From Rhodeus uyekii (taxonomy: Eukaryota; Chordata; Actinopteri; Cypriniformes; Acheilognathidae), in the NCBI GenBank assembly GCA_037043235.1, contig JAWRVZ010000004.1, positions 163,501 to 227,500 on the forward strand: a stretch of 64,000 nt of DNA, read 5' to 3'. The translations under genes were made by a program, and so were the position numbers. How positions within the stretch are numbered: position 1 is the first letter of the stretch; each line of letters opens with the position of its first letter. Under the pieces are notes generated by a model. It saw only the letters and a program-made list of their open reading frames with translations, ran no database searches and was not told the DNA's origin. Of this stretch, positions 41,201 to 53,968 are shown one piece after another.

Positions 41201-44200
41201 TCAGATGTAACAATCAATCTTATGTAAATTTTATAATGGATTTTAACTTTGGTCACAATTATTTATGAAAATATATAATGCATTATAATTTTCATTATGA
41301 ATACTTTTATAATGCATTACACGTTAAGACTCTTTCACCTTAAGAACGGTGCTTTCCAGCTTGCGCAGCTCAATACTCATATGGCTAGGCAGCGGATGGC
41401 CTGTTGCAGAGCATGTGATCTTATGGCTGGAGTTCAAGTTTCCCTCCAGGTTACTGGCCATGTCCAAAATCTCTGGTGCACGATCTGAAAGAGGGATAAG
41501 TTTAGACAAACGGTGCCAAGAGGAACAAATGCTATAGATTTTAGAGCAGATGGAAAAATAGTCTTGAAGACTGACCCGATTTCTCACAGTATTGCCCTCT
41601 CCAGCCTGTAGGACATTGGCAGCCACTGAATCGATTGCATTTGCCTTTGTTCTTGCAGTTGCAACTTAAAAGACAGTCAGCACCATACATTCCTTCAAGA
41701 CAGGCTATGAAAATAAGAGCATTGAATCAATTAAACATAGAAACAGACATTATTAAAAGGATTCAATAAGGCATGTTTTAATGCCTGAGCTCTGACCTCA
41801 AGCAATTTAAGAGTAAGTGTTTGGAAAAAAAAAATTCTGCAATCGAGACATATAACTACAACATTATTTTTTACAATTTTTTTAATTATTATTGCAACCT
41901 TATTTGTCATAACTGCAACTTTATATCTCACTTTATATTATGTTAATGCAACTTCTCTTAATTGCGACTTTATTTTTCACAATTGAAACATTCTTTTTTT
42001 ATTTTACAATGTGACGATCACACAGTCTGCTTTTATATCAGATTAAATCTGATACAATGCTCTATTGTGATTTGCTATTTAATATGTTCACAGTGACTTT
42101 ATTTGTTATTCTAAACTTTATCGCACTCACTTTTCTTTTACTCGAAACTCAAAGACAAAAAAAATTGCACAGAGCAGTAAGAAATATTTATCTTGGTAAG
42201 TTTGATGAAAGCTGAATTTTTACTGGCAGATTCCAGCAGCACCTGTTTAAACTTTAATGCAGAACTGAATCCTTTCTGCAGGGTCCAGATGATACATGGA
42301 GGGAAGAGTCATTATATAAAAGGATCTCATGTTAAACTCACGTTTACGACAGCGTTCTCCATGCCAGCCGCTGGCACAAGAACAGCCGTAAGGATCAATG
42401 AGACAGAAACTCAAGCCCTGGCATCCATCCTTACAGGATTCCTGGCAGTTCCGACCAAACATTCCTTCACGACAGGCTGCAAGACCAAAATCACAAAAAT
42501 GGATTTGTTTAAGTTCTTAAACAGACAGCCACTGCAGACAAGAATGATCAGTTGCATAGAAATGGTTTTCATTTACCTGTTTCACAGCGCATTCCCATAA
42601 ACCCTGGAGGGCAAACACAATCTCCATCTTTGTCGTGGCATACGCCTCCATTCAAGCATTCGGGACAGTCTTTGTTACATTCAGAGCCCCATTTGTTCTT
42701 TGGGCATTCTGGAAAAATATTCGGTAAAAACAATCAAGCTTTAGGATATAAAATCCAAAGTTCTGAGCATATTTAAATCGTGATATGATGCTGACTAATA
42801 TACCACGAACGATGAGGCGCATCCAAGTACTATAAAGAGCACTGTCCCCAACATAGCTGGCACTGTAAATTCCTGCATTGCTTTCATCAACTTTCTTCAG
42901 ATCCAGAACTGCTGTGCGGTTCTCAACATCAGCAATAGGAGTCATATAAAGGTAGTTGCCTAAAATAAATCAGAATACACTTTCCAGTAAATTACTCATC
43001 CATTTACCAAATAGCAAAAACAATTTTTTATTGCTCAAAAAAAAAAAATTGTTGCTGTAATCTTTTTGTTTTTCCACATAATATCTCATTGTGTGCATGT
43101 GTATAACATTTAAAACATATTCTCACCCATTGATTTACAAATATGCATAAAATGCAGCAAACATACTCTTTGAAAAAGAGTCTAAATTAAGATTAAGCAT
43201 ATACTAACCATTGAATCGCCAAGCAATGTCTCGTCTTTCCTTCCGAATGACGTCCATGATTAGAAACACTGTGTCTCCTTTATTGGCTGTCAGAGTGATC
43301 CTCACAGGTCTAAAGTGACCTAATAAGACATAATAATAATAAAAATAATAACAGAACTCTGATATGACATCACATTTTTTTTAAACTTTTCTTCATTCTG
43401 ATTGATTTTGACAAACTGTTAAAGGGACAGTTCATTCAAAATGTCATTATCCATATTATGATATTTTATTAACAAATTTCATGAGGAGGATCAACCAAAT
43501 TAGTAGGAGCATGTTCAGTTAATCAGCTCAATTAAGGCGAAAAAAAACAACAACATTATTTTGTATTATCTTTTGACAGGATTTTTATTTTTGGATGAAC
43601 TATCCCTTTAAGTTAGATATCTTTTTACTCTAGTCGCCATACCTTTACTGTAGTTGTTAATGAGCGTAACATTGGCAGGTTGGTCAGAGCCCTTTTTTGA
43701 GTGACAGTAGAAAATCCCACTGTGGTCAAAGCCTGTAAATCCTGTAGCCACCACTTCCTTAGTCTGTGGCCTCTCCACAATAAAGTTAGGAAGATCTGCA
43801 CGAAGGACAATGCTGTTGTCCTTTTTGATGGTTAGTTGAATGTCGTCAATGTCACGCTCTCCAGAAATGCAGGTGAGTTGGAAATGAGGAGAAGATGTAG
43901 CTCCATTGGAGATCATGGTGAGATCCATAACTGCATCTGGTGGAGGACACATTTCATATAGATTAATACAAATTAATAAAAATGGGAAACAATTGCTAGA
44001 TTAAGATCACTTTATTATGTACAACACTCAAGTATGAACACTCAAGAAGGAAAACTATACTTTTTCAGTACAGTTTCCTACATTTTAAACATTAAGATTA
44101 CAAAATAACACCAACAATGCAGCCACTATATAGTGGAACATCCACATTCCTATTTTGACACATTTCCCTTGGCTTTCTGCCATCCTGTGCCCTTCTCAAC

Positions 44201-45416
44201 ACAAGAACAATATCAGGAAACAAAGAAGATCCAGAGCTGCCATTCCACCATGAATACAATTAGATCTCATGTGCAAAACAATTAAAATATGCACAGAAGA
44301 AATAAAAAACTTTCAGACAAATCTACATCATTATATACAATAGTTGAACCTTCCCATATATCAGTGTAGTTTTATTGTGTGTGAGTGTCTGTGTGTGTGT
44401 GCCCAGGTAAACCCTTCATTATGGGGACAAAATGTCCCCACAAAGAGCAATATCCAAAAAGCAATATCCAAAATCCGTGTTCTTATGGGGACAAAAAAAA
44501 GAAGAAGCTTTTTGCGATGGGAAGGTTTAGGGGAAGGGTTAGTGCAGAGATACAGATGTACAGTATATAGAATGTGGACTGTCCCCATAAAACATGAAAA
44601 CACAATGTATGTTTATGTGGTGTGTGTGTTGTATTGTGAGCACAGGATTATAAAAAAATTATAAATGTATAATTTTTTGAGTGTGTCAGTGTAGAATTGG
44701 AAACAATTATTGTAATAGTTGTATAGGTCATAACCAATTTTTTTGATAATGGCATAATTTAAATTTTGACTCAAAATCTCAGTTAGATAGGTCCTGTGAG
44801 ATTGCCCTTTTGACAATGAGCCCTATGTTTTTTCATACCAATTAATCAATTTATTTTGAAATCAGCAAGGTACATGAAACGTTTTTTTTTTTTTTAGAAA
44901 TAATTACTCTGCTAATGCTTATATTCCTTCATATGGATAAGCTGTACAAACCATCATTATGCAAAACAGAACTATACCAAGTGAAGGAATTTCAATAAAT
45001 AACATTACCATAACCATTTTACTATTGTAATGGCATCAAATTTTTGTTGTCTAACTAATCACCAAGACTTCCCATGATGACCAAAACAAGTTGCATGTAT
45101 TAGGCCTATAATTGTGGCAATTTGGATTCAGTCAGCATTGAGTCATATATCATATCGATAAACTAATAAGAAAAATATCTGAATAATTAGAAATATCTAA
45201 AATAATTAAATAATTATAGTTTTACAAAAAGTGATCTACAGTATATGGCATCTTAAAGGGAAACTGTTTTATTACAGTCATTTTATAACTTTGTGATTGT
45301 AAGAGAACCCAAAAGTAGAAGAGGAAACTTTTTTGGTGTAGAGCGTAAACATACACAGCTATACGGGACTCACCAGACATGTCGACGACGCACAAGAGGA
45401 AGACCAAATGTAGCAT
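32201..45416 (-). CDS. tie1: Tyrosine kinase with immunoglobulin-like and EGF-like domains 1 (TIE1)
   Basis: Endothelial receptor kinase that modulates angiopoietin/TIE2 signalling. Twenty-three coding exons (minus): 45374-45416, 43643-43930, 43209-43319, 42804-42959, 42577-42708, 42342-42476, 41576-41704, 41339-41484, 39261-39405, 39016-39174, 38774-38912, 37614-37898, 37175-37465, 36881-37071, 36083-36293, 35886-35996, 35501-35691, 35097-35210, 34828-34898, 33759-33798, 33574-33670, 33372-33471 and 32201-32272. They total 3357 nt, or 1118 aa (human 1138). Order: signal peptide, Ig1 (to about 199), three EGF modules (200-331), Ig2 (to 428), three FN3 (429-719), TM (LLWAVVGSVGVTCVTILLAL), kinase. 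The kinase has GEGNFGQV, AAIKMLK, ELEVLCK, HRDLAARN and DFGLSRGEEVYVKKTM. It ends FTYAGIDATAEEA, as in human. All catalytic residues are present. The intron between 39405 and 41339 holds nested transposons. Confidence 0.97.
36420..36540. repeat. Fish repeat of the GACGCTTTTATCCAAAGCGACTTA type
   Basis: ATAGACGCTTTCATACAAAACGACTTAC resembles a short motif dispersed in fish genomes. A clearer copy lies at 52556. It is intronic in tie1. Confidence 0.55.
39598..41142 (+). mobile_element. Probable solo LTR in a tie1 intron, split by a hAT element
   Basis: Without the inner hAT insertion this is about 760 bp beginning TGTCAGGGTTCTG and ending CAAACCTGACA. It has an AATAAAG at about 41082 near its right end. 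TG...CA termini, inverted TGTCAGG/CCTGACA edges and a near-matching 5-bp flank (ACATC left, ACGTC right) fit a solo LTR in plus orientation. No internal protein was seen. Confidence 0.6.
39628..40412. mobile_element. Non-autonomous hAT transposon inside the solo LTR
   Basis: Inverted ends CAGGGGTGGGCAAACT (39628) and AGTTTGCCCACCCCTG (ending 40412) are exact complements. An exact 8-bp duplication GTCTAGTC lies at 39620-39627 and 40413-40420. The element is 785 bp with no transposase frame. Its ends resemble, but differ from, the hAT at 20283. Confidence 0.93.
43421..43615. repeat. Fold-back GGGACAGTTCAT-type repeat in a tie1 intron
   Basis: TTAAAGGGACAGTTCATTCAAAATG to TTTTTGGATGAACTATCCCTTTAA is an inverted pair of the same family as 4646, 27084 and 48621. 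Confidence 0.8.
44395..44610. repeat. Dispersed repeat with TATGGGGACA units in tie1 intron 1
   Basis: TTATGGGGACAAAATGTCCCCACAAAG and later TTATGGGGACA and GTCCCCATAAAAC form an interspersed inverted motif I associate with fish genomes. Frames here are spurious. Confidence 0.6.
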
Positions 45417-45866
45417 GACTGTAGTCTTGTGTTCTCTCTCAGATAATCCGTTAGAAATTATCCATGTACAGGACCTGTCATTCCAATGGGATCTTCCAGC
45501 TCGCCAGGCTTATCGCCGCGTTATTGCGCATTTCTACGATAACTGCGAATGTACGCGCACTGATTCACTCCACGCGTGGAAATCTGTGCTGTTCACATGC
45601 TGAAAACTCTTCTGATTACTCCACGGTCATACGCTGGGTGGGAAAGGAAGGAAGAGGCGTAAAGGATGAGAGAGAGAGAGAGAGAGCTTCTACTTCTACT
45701 AACTGCACATAGCCGACTGTATTTTCACATAGGCTACACAATACTCCATGTGTCGATGCATCAAAACCAGGGTTGCTCTTCAAGTATATCCCTGCATATA
45801 TAGCAAACATTTTAAGACAACATAGGATGAACAGAAAAACTGTCAATTTTGCAAATGAATATGCAA
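45417..45866 (-). promoter_or_regulatory. tie1 upstream region
   Basis: Sequence immediately 5' of the tie1 start codon. It includes a (GA)n run at 45668-45688 and no clear TATA box. TTCC/GGAA words that could bind ETS factors are present (for example GGGAAAGGAAGG near 45640), but they are too common to be evidence alone. Confidence 0.35.
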
Positions 45867-46215
45867 CTGTCAAGGGTTGAGAGGCTATAAAGAGTACATG
45901 ATGAAGGAGTAAACAAAATATTATTTTAATTGTAAATTCAAATAAAGAAACAAACAGGAGACAAGCTTGGAGACACGGAATAAAACAACAGCTTCAACAT
46001 AGACAACAATGCAATGCAAGGGACAGTCTGAAACAGAGGTCTTAAATACATAGAGCAACTACAGGGAGAAACTAGACACACCTGAACTGAGGACTTATCA
46101 ATCTGTAGCCGAGGAAACCGGCAGGGAACAGAGGATGACAGAACTAATTCATGAAAATAACAGCACACAGAAAGAGAATGAAAACGGAATCAAAACAGAA
46201 CATACATGTAACATT
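45867..46215 (-). mobile_element. Solo-LTR-like repeat
   Basis: On the minus strand it starts TGTTACATG and ends CAACCCTTGACA. Promoter-like TATTTAAGACC comes mid-way, followed by T/A-rich 3' sequence. The layout resembles the LTRs at 58190 and 60700. I found no matching target duplication, so the ends may be off. Confidence 0.45.
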
Positions 46216-46385
46216 CATTTCATTCTATTTGGCAGTTTTCTCTATTACTTGCTGTTATAGTACCATTACTAAACTAAAGGTGCATTTGTTGTTGTTGTTG
46301 TAGTTATTAAAAATTATTATCCCACATGGTTACCATGACAGTGTCAAGAGTTTTAAATGCTCATACAGAGCATAAACAAACATAC

Positions 46386-46764
46386 ATACGTTTATTGTGG
46401 TTCATATGGACTGGAACCCCCCGCAATAGGTGAAAATCCGCAAAGTAGGATCGGCCAATCAGCTCACGAGATACATCCACTCGTGCTCTCATTCGTCAAT
46501 CTTGCGCTGGGAACCAATCATGTGTCTTGTCTGAGTGCTCGTGGGTGTGTACAAAGTCTCTGAGAGTGTTTCTCTCTTTGTCTGGCATCCTGGGAAACCG
46601 TTTCTCTCGCGCATCACGATAAAACAACGCTGCTTTCCGCAATATGTCTGCCGATATGGCTGTATTTTTGAATTTTTATTTTTCAATAAATATTTTTGAA
46701 AAATCCGTGATGCACTGAGGTCGCGAAACTTGAACCGTAAAGTGGCGAGGGATTACTATACCAT
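46386..46764. mobile_element. Pogo/Tigger-like non-autonomous element, copy 2
   Basis: Shares GTTTATTGTGGTTCAT, ATAGGTGAAAATCCG, TTTGTCTGGCATCCTGG and the right end AAAGTGGCGAGGGATTACTATA with copy 1 at 21955-22602. It is shorter because internal sequence is missing. Confidence 0.65.
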
Positions 46765-46937
46765 TTTGTATACGAATTGGTTAAGAAGGAAAGGGCTCCC
46801 AAAGTACAGTTTATGTCAGCATGCTCAGTTAAATGTGGACTGATGTAGAAGTCAGTTAATTTCACGTAAAGTGACAAATTCAGATGTTCCCTGTCAACTG
46901 TTCTTATTTAGCTGAGGGAACAGTGTGAATATATTCC

Positions 46938-47160
46938 CCCTGTTTCACAGACACGGTTTAAGACTAGCCCCAGACTAACCTCCATGTTTTGGAGCAACTT
47001 GCACTAACAGATCTTAAAACAATGTCAGTGCCATTGTTTTGTCTCACAATCCACCAATAATGTTTTTTTTCTAAGGCACATTTTAAAGAGCCACTTAAAT
47101 GTTCTAACTGAACTAAGGTCTAATCCTGGCTTAATCTAACCCCTGTCTGTGAAACCAGTC
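46938..47160. repeat. Inverted-repeat element (CCTGTTTCACAGACA ends)
   Basis: CCCCTGTTTCACAGACACGGTTTAAG and the right end CTTAATCTAACCCCTGTCTGTGAAACCAG are imperfect inverted repeats about 220 bases apart, a MITE structure. It is non-coding. Confidence 0.65.
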
Positions 47161-48620
47161 CGTAGTGTTTTAATATTCCTCATCTCTTAAATTACCACCA
47201 AACCATCATAAAACAGAGATTACTGTCATACTCATGGTCATATTTGCCCACTGAATGAAACTACTCACATCAGGCACAGCCAGGAAACGAGAAACAATCC
47301 CTGTATGTTTTGTCTAAATGTTCAGTCAATTCGAGTTTAATTGCTGAGGAAAAGCCCACCGCTGCACGTCCCATTTACACAGTCATTGCACACTTCAGTA
47401 ATTTGTGGATGGATGGTCTTTGAAATGAGCGCATATATGTTTTCTGTCTGTTTCTTGATAACATCACACAATCGAAGCTGACTCAGATTGACATTGTTCT
47501 GACTTTCCTGTTTTCCACTCTAAGAGCAAAGGACAGATAATTATTTGCACGTAGATAATAAAACAGGGTTTAGTTGTTGATTTGTTAGTGCTGATTTAGA
47601 CCAGACATATCGAATGTGTTACTGTTTTTAGAAGTGCTGTCTGAGACGGAGGTCTTCTTGTTTTTGTGTGCATTGTCACCTTTGGTACACAGTATCAGCC
47701 ACAAATAGCAGATCACCTTTACAGGTCACACTCACATTCTGCCCATTTGCTCACAGAAGTGGAAAACCTGTACATTATTCATCAATTTTTTTTGTCATAA
47801 TGGTTAAATTCAATATAGACATTTATGTATGCCACTGACATGGCATAATTTAACGGTATCAGTATTTATATTAATAGTAGAAAGAACAATATTCTTCAAC
47901 AGTACAATAATATGATTTGTATTGTTGCTTTTGTAGTTCTTTGTATCCTAATGTTGTGTTTTGGCTAGAATGTGTGTGTGTGTTTTTGTATTGGGGCGTA
48001 TGTGTGTTTGTGTATACAAACTGGCTGATAACAAGCTGAAAGTGTTTGGATGAGGAAGCCGCACAGGAAAGTAGTGGACACTGTGTCAACATATTCTGTG
48101 GTTGTATGGAGCCAGGATGGAGAGAAACACTCACAAGAACAAGGTACTTAGAGGGACTAGATTTAACCACCACACTCCTCCCAGACTGCCGCCTATTGTC
48201 CCAGACACCTTTTGTAGTCCAGTGGTAATTGCTTTATACCTTCTTTTTATTATGCAACTGATGATGAATGCTGATTATTTTCTCTTGTCGACGGACAAAG
48301 ACTCAAAGAATTTGTCCTCCCACGTTTTCCACCCTGAGGTAAAAAGACGATGCACACACTGCCGGCCAGTAGACATGTAAATGAATCAAAAGTCTTTATG
48401 TAACTTAACTGTTCAGAAGTTTTTCCTGTACTAAACTGGTTGCTACATTGTATTGGGTGGTTGCTAGGACGTTGCTAGGGTGTTCTGGGTGGTTGCTGTG
48501 GTATTGCTATATGTTTTTTTACTATAAGTCAAAACATATCCAAGTAAGAGTACTTGCAATAACAGTGATACATTCTTTAGCATTCCTACTAATTAATAAA
48601 ATAAGTCTATCATTTATTTT
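47161..48620. other. Gap: no gene recognised
   Basis: Small frames only, none with recognisable similarity or good splice context. A GGTTGCTA(G/C/T) phrase repeats at 48435-48500. I see nothing else here. Confidence 0.45.
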
Positions 48621-48996
48621 AAAGGGATAGTTCACCCAAAAATCAATTACTCACCTTCCTGTCATCCCAAATCGGTAGGACTTTTGTTAATCTTCGGAAC
48701 ACAAATGAAGAGCTTTTTAATAAAATGTGTTTCGAAGATGAACAAAATTCTTACGGTTTGGAACGACATGAGGGTAAGTAATTAATGACAGATTGTTTTA
48801 TTTTTGGGTGAACAATCTCTTTAAATGAAGATAGGTTGATTAACAAACCGTTTCAGTTCTCATTGACTGGCAAAAATTACCAATATTCTTCAAAATTAAT
48901 TCCCCAGAAACTTTTTTTGTTTTGTTTGGAACAACGTGAGAGTGTGTAAATAATGGCAGAATTTGTATTTTCAGGTGGACTATCGCTTTAAGCAAA
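48621..48996. repeat. Two fold-back repeats of the GGGATAGTTCACCCAAAAAT type
   Basis: AAAGGGATAGTTCACCCAAAAATCA to TTTTTGGGTGAACAATCTCTTTAA (48621-48825) is one inverted pair. A second, shortened unit ends GGTGGACTATCGCTTTAAG at about 48992. Same family as 4646, 27084 and 43421. Confidence 0.75.
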
Positions 48997-49648
48997 TTCA
49001 GTTGTGGGAATCTCACACATAAGAATAACTAAATCATAAGTGTTATTGAGTAGGGAGGGGACAGCTGTGAGTGTTATTAGATGCATTGTGGCTATGTGAG
49101 AAAGTTTGTATCAAATTCCCATTTCCACCCATTGTGATGGGAGCTGGCAGGACTCCACACGCACTTACTCACTCTTTGAGCACTGTAGCATTGAATGTGG
49201 AAGTGTGAGAGTGTGAGCTGGTAATACAGAAGCTGGTCTCATGGGCATCCAGCCTTGTGGAGGAAGCTCACCATGGGACCCTTACTGTTATAGGTGCTCC
49301 ATTATACCCTTAGGTCACTGTCGGAAATCCTTATGCGGAAAATTACAGAATCAACCACAAATCCTGTCTTTAAAAATCTGTCATCTATTCCCACACTTCT
49401 TGAAGTGATGTTTGGCAAAAGCTCATGTAAATTCACCATAGGTCTGATGGAACAGTCATGTACAAATTTCCATCTTGAATGAATTAACCATTCAAATCCA
49501 TGAGATAATAAACACAGTGGTTTGAAGGAAAGAAGATGTCTTTGTGTTTTTACCTAGTCAGCCAGATGATTAGCGATGGAAATAAGTGGTTCACAGATAG
49601 GGTCAAGGATGGGAAAGCTGAAATAGGAGGATGTGGAGGGTGTAAGTA

Positions 49649-49649
<1 letters not shown>

Positions 49650-49684
<35 letters not shown>
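49650..49684. repeat. (GA)n microsatellite
   Basis: GAGAGAG run with one A interruption; similar short runs lie at 45668-45688 and 51885-51903. Confidence 0.9.
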
Positions 49685-50252
49685 TAAAAAACAAAAGACA
49701 AAGGAAAGGGAAAAGAGGTGAGAGGGCACATCCGCTCCTCAGCTTTTGTCTCAAGAGTGTGTGTGTGCAGGCAGAGACATCTTCACCCTCAATTCATATT
49801 TCCTTTCGCTCTTACACAAGCAACCTAAACGTTCTTGTAAACCTCCTTAACCACTGAACATCCATATCAAGCATTCTCTAACTTTACTTTTCAATACGTT
49901 TCTTATAAGAACTTAGATTGGCTAGGAGATTATTAAAATATTTCATATTCATTGAGAGACTGGGTGAAATAATTTTAATTAAGTGTGATTTAGTTACATT
50001 TAAATGAATTCAGAATGATTGATTGATAATTAGCATTAACAGTACTTGTATAAAATCATGATATAAATGTAACATAAAATTGTCTAAAAAAAGAAAAGGT
50101 TATTTATGCAAATAAAATATGTACACTATACTGTTCAAACATTTGGGGTCATTTTTTTTTTTTTACAAATATGTTCTGTTTCAAATAAATGCTGTTCTGT
50201 CATGACACTGCTTGGAGAAATTGGCAAGGTAATGGATGTGGCAATGTTAACG

Positions 50253-50541
50253 TGTCAGCTTTGCGTGGAGCGTGTGCGATGCAGAGACAAGGCGAGGAGA
50301 TGCAGGTTCCAAACTTAAACTTACTTTATTAATAAACTCGGAAACAAAAAACAGAAACCAACTAATACGAGTAATAATAAGAGTGCAAAACTCGGGAATC
50401 CAGGGAACACAGAGACTGACATCCACACACGAGAAACATCCAGGTAGCACTGTCAACAAGAGAAAAAGACATGGGAACACAGGAGGACATTTATAGGTAA
50501 ACATGGGATTAATAACAGCTGACAAGACTTGGGCAGTGACA
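50253..50541 (-). mobile_element. Solo-LTR-like repeat
   Basis: On the minus strand it reads TGTCACTGCCCAAG to AAAGCTGACA, about 290 bp. It contains a TATA-like CTATAAATG (about 50495) and TTATTAATAAAG, a poly(A) signal, near the 3' side (about 50325). This matches the architecture of an LTR. No target duplication was found. Confidence 0.5.
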
Positions 50542-52555
50542 AGACTGTGATATAATGCAGTGCAAATACAGAGATTGCTACTCCCAATACATTCACCTAC
50601 ATGTTGCTGCTGCACATATGGCATACACTAAATAACCTCTGTAGCAGATCCATGCAGGTGGAGCTGGGGAAGGTGGAGGTTTTCTGAAAGCTGAAGACTG
50701 CTAACAAGAAACAATGGCAAGTATTTGAATGTTTGAGCAGCAAGCTTATTGATACCACAGCAACCAATATAGATAATGACATGATCACTACAAATTGAGT
50801 TAAGAAGAGTTAAGTTTCATGACACAACATTGCAATATTTTCACAAAATGTTGAGCAGCTCTGATAATGATAATACATTTTGTTGTTGTTGGTATAATCT
50901 AATATATTTAGGTTGATTCAGTAATGTTAAACAGCATTTTTTTTGTGAATAAAATCAATACATTTTGAAATCACAAGAAGCAATTTTTATTTATCAACAG
51001 ATTTTCTATTTCCACATAAAACCTTGAATTTGAACTCATAATTCTTAATGACACTGGCATTTATATACAGTATTATTTACATGGTTAGCATTGTCATTTG
51101 AATTATTAATATATAAGACCTTATCTAAAAGCAATAAACATCAGTCTAGCCTCTCATTTCCATGTTGGCAGGGTGTGATAGTACAGTGGAAATCCATGTT
51201 CCGCACACAGCAGGGCATCTCTCCATGGGTCCTGCTCTTTCAGTGCCTTTCAGATCCATGTATAACATGGTATGGAGAGAGTCAGCGAAGGTCAGTGAGG
51301 TGTCACAACACAGACTGAATTTGGAGAGCATGTTGGAGAGAGTGGATGAAAGAAGCGGTGCTTCCTATAATTCTGTTGCTGTTAGATCAGTTACACTAAT
51401 GTCATTCTTAACAATGTGTAATTTAATGATTTAGACTGCTGCTGGCAAACGCTTAAAGTGCAAAATCACAGAGGCAGCCAAAATGTGACTCTGTTATGTT
51501 CACCATCAACAAATGGATATGACCCCAGCTGAAAATTATGTGTACAAGTTTGGAAATGTTTGGTTGATAGGTGAATACATCTGACCCATTTTCCTCAATC
51601 AGTACAGAATCCAGTGTCGTGAATTCAGATCAAAGGTGAGGAAGTGATAATCAAAACAGGACCTAACATTAACATTAACCCTAACCCTAAACCTTCACAG
51701 AAAACTTTCTGCATTTTTATATTAAAAAAAGACTACATCATTTAGCATGTTTCTTCTTTAATTTCCTTGGAGTGGGCTGTTGGCTGGTCCCCCCAATATA
51801 GGCAATCTCAGATTTTATTATCCTTGTAGGGACATTTGGTACCCCCAATGTAATAAAACCTGTACACACACACACACAATCAGAGAGAGAGAGAGAGAGA
51901 GAGGTGAAAGGGGAGAGAGATAATGTTACTATACTTTTCAGTTTGACCTTTAAATTGTAGCAATTGAGTAAAAGATGAGCCATTCATGTTATTCTGTATC
52001 TTAAAAAAAAGTGCATGCATTGTTGTCCATTCGTTCATTCCTTTCTCTGCTCTTATCCAAAAGGACCACAAGTAGGACTTGATTGCAGACATTAACTCAA
52101 GTCACCCAAAGTGCAAGTTATGTTTTAATTGAATTATCCTGAATTTTAACTTGAAAAAAAGAACAGAACTGCTAACATAACTCCTATTTTAAATATTTAC
52201 TGTAAATAATTTAATCTGTAATAATAATCTGATCATTTTATCAGATATTTTAGACTCAAACAGTGTATACAATTCATTACTGATGTTTGTTCTGTTGTTT
52301 TCCCCACAAAAAATGATGTCTCTTTAATTAAAAGCTTGTAAAGTGATATCTGGAAAATAGGACAAACCTAAATAGTGAAATTATTTAAAAGTTTGAAGTG
52401 AACTATGCATTACATGTATAACAGAAAGTTGTGAGGTTTTAAGTAGTTTAATAGTTTATCTAATTATTAGATTTAAAACTTTCTGCTATATATTTACTGT
52501 AAAATAAACATTTAATGTCTTCATTCCTATAATAGATTCTAATATGTTAAGACAT
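50542..52555. other. Gap: no gene recognised
   Basis: AT-rich sequence with a (CA)n/(GA)n run at 51865-51903 and a short CCCTAACCCTAA stretch at 51680. No exon with supporting similarity was found. Confidence 0.45.
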
Positions 52556-52800
52556 TTACATTTATTCATTTAGCAGATTCCTTTTGCGAAGTGACTTACA
52601 ACTTGAGGAATATAGAAAGCGATTTGTCCTAAAGAGGCAAAAGTACACAACAGTGCTCACAATACAAAGTTTCAGGAATGGCTTGGAGCAGTTTAAGCCT
52701 GGAAAAAGGCATATATGATGAGAACATAAAACATTCTGCTCAGTATGACCGACCAAAGACATGAGTGTTGAAGAAAGACATAAGACGATACAATGAAAAG
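52556..52800. repeat. Fish SINE-like repeat (ACATTTATTCATTTAGCAGA type)
   Basis: TTACATTTATTCATTTAGCAGATTCCTTTTGCGAAGTGACTTACAACTTG is a recognisable variant of a motif dispersed throughout fish genomes. I cannot identify its source class. A truncated copy lies at about 53925-53968, against the Tc1 relic. Confidence 0.6.
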
Positions 52801-53968
52801 AGTAAGAAGTGTGCATGAACATCACACAGAGCGTGTTTAACAGCAACAGTCAGTGGAGACTCTGTGACAGGAAGCAGTTCTGCAGGAGCTGATATGTGAC
52901 CAGGAAACTGGCAGGAATCAAACAGAAAGCATGCAGAAACAGGAAGAACCACTAGTCTCCTGTCTGCTGAGTGTTTGCTCAGCCCACCATCAGATTCCCA
53001 TGAGACCCACTGGAAAACAACAAGAGTAATGGACACTCGCCTCTAAACCAGCATGCACTGGGTCCGAACCTGAACTAAAAAATTAATTTTGGAGTTCCTT
53101 CTGGTACAGTGGTGAGCATTTAGTCAGTCCTAAAGAACACTTCTGTGCTAGGGCTTTTAATGATGTCCCAAAGGCTACTAAAATCACAAAATCAATCACA
53201 GGAGTCCTAATGGTGATTTTAATGAATGAACTGTATTGATGGCAATTGCCATCAGATTTATGCTTGAGTGTAAGTTTGACACAGGTACTTTAAAACTTCA
53301 CAAAGCAGTATTCACAGCAGTAGTATGTATAAATAAGAATGTCCCCTGTTGTCTGGCATGTAGGTTCATTCCCCCCAAAAATTATTGCAAGGAATTTGCA
53401 CTGACAATAGAATCTGAACATTGTTATGATTGTATTTAAGTTGGAAGATTCTGAAGAACAATTTTATGGCAAAGAGCAACAGTTATTTTTTGTCAAACCT
53501 CTTGTTTTCAAATTTCAAATTTCAAATTTCCACTGCAAAATACAACACATAACTGCTGTTGAACATTTTAAGGGGAAAGGTTGAAAAGGTCTATTGTTAA
53601 AAGTGTAGTGATGAATATGTACAGCTCACACAGAAGAAGTAGAAGAGTGTGTGTTCAACCAAATGTATGGCCAAGCAAAACACTTGATAAAATGAAGTGA
53701 TAATGTCCTTGATTAACACAGCATTAGGACCATTTAATTTTCTTTTGCAGGGAACTGGGGTTTCAGCTCCCATTACCAAAGGAAATGAGTGGGTTTTCAG
53801 ATGCCAGGATTGGGAGACCACCTAAAAGATTTACCCAGCTAAACAATAGGTCCATGACACGGGATGTTTGGGGTGGATTCGGGGGAAATTATAGAGGTTA
53901 ACAAATGTATAGGAGAAAAACAAATGCATTCAAACTTGACAGATGCTTTTAACCAAAGCAACTTAAAG

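Noticed and set aside
48046..48380. Possible exon with GMEPGWRE-like frame
   Set aside because: No homology and no consistent splice sites in phase.
51675..51700. Telomere-like CCCTAACCCTAA stretch
   Set aside because: Only about two units within AT-rich DNA; chance or a minor relic.
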